A DNA stretch of 6,487 bases, taken from assembly GCA_003228965.1 (NCBI GenBank), contig QIGP01000173.1:1-6487 (forward strand). Direction: 5' to 3'. Source of the DNA: Gammaproteobacteria bacterium (GTDB lineage Bacteria > Pseudomonadota > Gammaproteobacteria > Steroidobacterales > SZUA-146). Of the stretch, positions 5,989 to 6,487 are shown one piece after another (the first letter of the stretch is position 1; each line of letters begins with the position of its first letter). The notes under the pieces are model-generated. The model was not told where the DNA came from and did no database searches. It saw nothing but the letters and a program-made list of their open reading frames with translations. Both the position numbers and the translations under genes were made by a program.

Positions 5989-6487
5989 CTAAATAGAATT
6001 CCTAACGGGTATTGTTCCAAGCAATGTCAAAATTGCCGATTTCAGCTGCGCCGGGCGAACTGGCTTGTGCAATAGTCGCAGGTCTGCTGCAACGGCCTTA
6101 GCCGCGAGCTCCGCAGATGTGTTACCTGAAATCAACAATGCCGGTACTCCGGCTCCGTGAATTGCCCGACTTCGATTTATCACATCGATACCCGTCTCCT
6201 GGTGCCCAAGATCGTAGTCACAAACAAGAATTTCCGGTCGCGGGAGTGCCTCAATATTTCCGTCTTCAAGTAGCGTCACCTCGAAACCCCATTTATTCAG
6301 TAACCTGCCTGTGGCTTTTAACGTATCCCGATCGTCATCAATCACTACAACGTGTACGTGCCGCAGATCGGGTAACGGTGCAGCCCTTGCAGCCGCTGGG
6401 GCTTCAACGGCTTCCCGAATGGAGAACGGGCCTACCGAGAAGCGACTACCTTGCCCAGGCTCCGACTCAACTGTTACGTGCGATCCC
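5989..6487 (-). CDS. Hybrid sensor histidine kinase, C-terminal part with receiver domain (runs off right edge)
   Basis: Only the last 165 residues are visible; the start lies beyond position 6487. The visible part opens with GSHVTVESEPGQGSRFSVGPF, the end of a histidine-kinase ATPase domain (the final G-x-GS-x-F motif and last strand). A Pro/Ala-rich linker follows (residues 22-41), then a complete receiver domain. Receiver landmarks are D50-D51-D52 (acidic pocket), phospho-acceptor D90 in LVCDYDL, S120 in LLISGNTS and K141 in LLHKPV. The GTG at 6345 could be mistaken for the start of a stand-alone receiver, but the frame stays open and coherent upstream. This layout belongs to hybrid kinases in which the receiver is C-terminal. 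It presumably autophosphorylates and passes phosphate to its own or a separate receiver. No DNA-binding output domain follows. The downstream TPR gene begins 14 nt after its stop. The signal and the sensor domain are not visible. Confidence 0.9.
   Translation of the reverse strand, partial: GSHVTVESEPGQGSRFSVGPFSIREAVEAPAAARAAPLPDLRHVHVVVIDDDRDTLKATGRLLNKWGFEVTLLEDGNIEALPRPEILVCDYDLGHQETGIDVINRSRAIHGAGVPALLISGNTSAELAAKAVAADLRLLHKPVRPAQLKSAILTLLGTIPVRNSI

Noticed and set aside
5989..6345. Stand-alone 118-residue receiver protein starting at the GTG at 6345
   Set aside because: The same frame stays open to the window edge and encodes the last part of a histidine-kinase ATPase domain plus a linker, so the receiver is the C-terminal domain of a hybrid kinase.
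1..6487. Mobile elements, integron attC sites, CRISPR arrays, tRNA genes
   Set aside because: I looked for transposase or integrase motifs, paired terminal repeats, regularly spaced repeats and tRNA T-loop sequences on both strands and saw none that hold up.

Overview
The window is a stretch of bacterial chromosome with mid-range base composition and fairly loose gene packing. Most genes lie on the minus strand. The mix suggests a Gram-negative proteobacterium, most likely a gammaproteobacterium. It includes an outer-membrane beta-barrel with a terminal phenylalanine, a lipobox-bearing START-like (SRPBCC) protein, a GASGG rhomboid protease and a hybrid histidine kinase. This is judged from protein character only; there is no rRNA or other taxonomic marker. 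I see no tRNA, rRNA, insertion sequence, integron site or CRISPR array.

Layout, left to right. (1) Positions 1-428, minus: the N-terminal 142 residues of a polytopic membrane protein resembling DUF2306, starting at a GTG and running off the left edge. (2) 429-929: a leader or intergenic region with only doubtful small reading frames and one short palindrome. (3) 930-1586, plus: an outer-membrane beta-barrel protein with a signal peptide, followed by a probable terminator. (4) 1622-2134, minus: an exported SRPBCC-type gene interrupted by one in-frame TAA, otherwise intact on both sides. (5) 2135-2498: intergenic, with a candidate promoter for the SRPBCC gene and a perfect 12-bp palindrome. (6) 2499-3140, minus: a rhomboid intramembrane serine protease. 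(7) 3141-3601: 461 bases with no convincing gene. (8) 3602-5974, minus: a 790-residue single-pass membrane protein with a large TPR array. (9) 5989-6487, minus: the C-terminal end of a hybrid histidine kinase (end of the ATPase domain plus a receiver domain), running off the right edge.

The clearest functional unit is the right-hand pair. The hybrid kinase and the TPR membrane protein are co-directional and separated by 14 nt, so they are probably one transcript and one signalling module. In it a kinase/receiver protein would be paired with a large, probably periplasmic, TPR scaffold. The left-hand genes look like independent single-gene envelope functions. The most unusual single observation is the isolated nonsense codon in the SRPBCC gene. 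I do not see a clearly new defence, mobile or biosynthetic system here.
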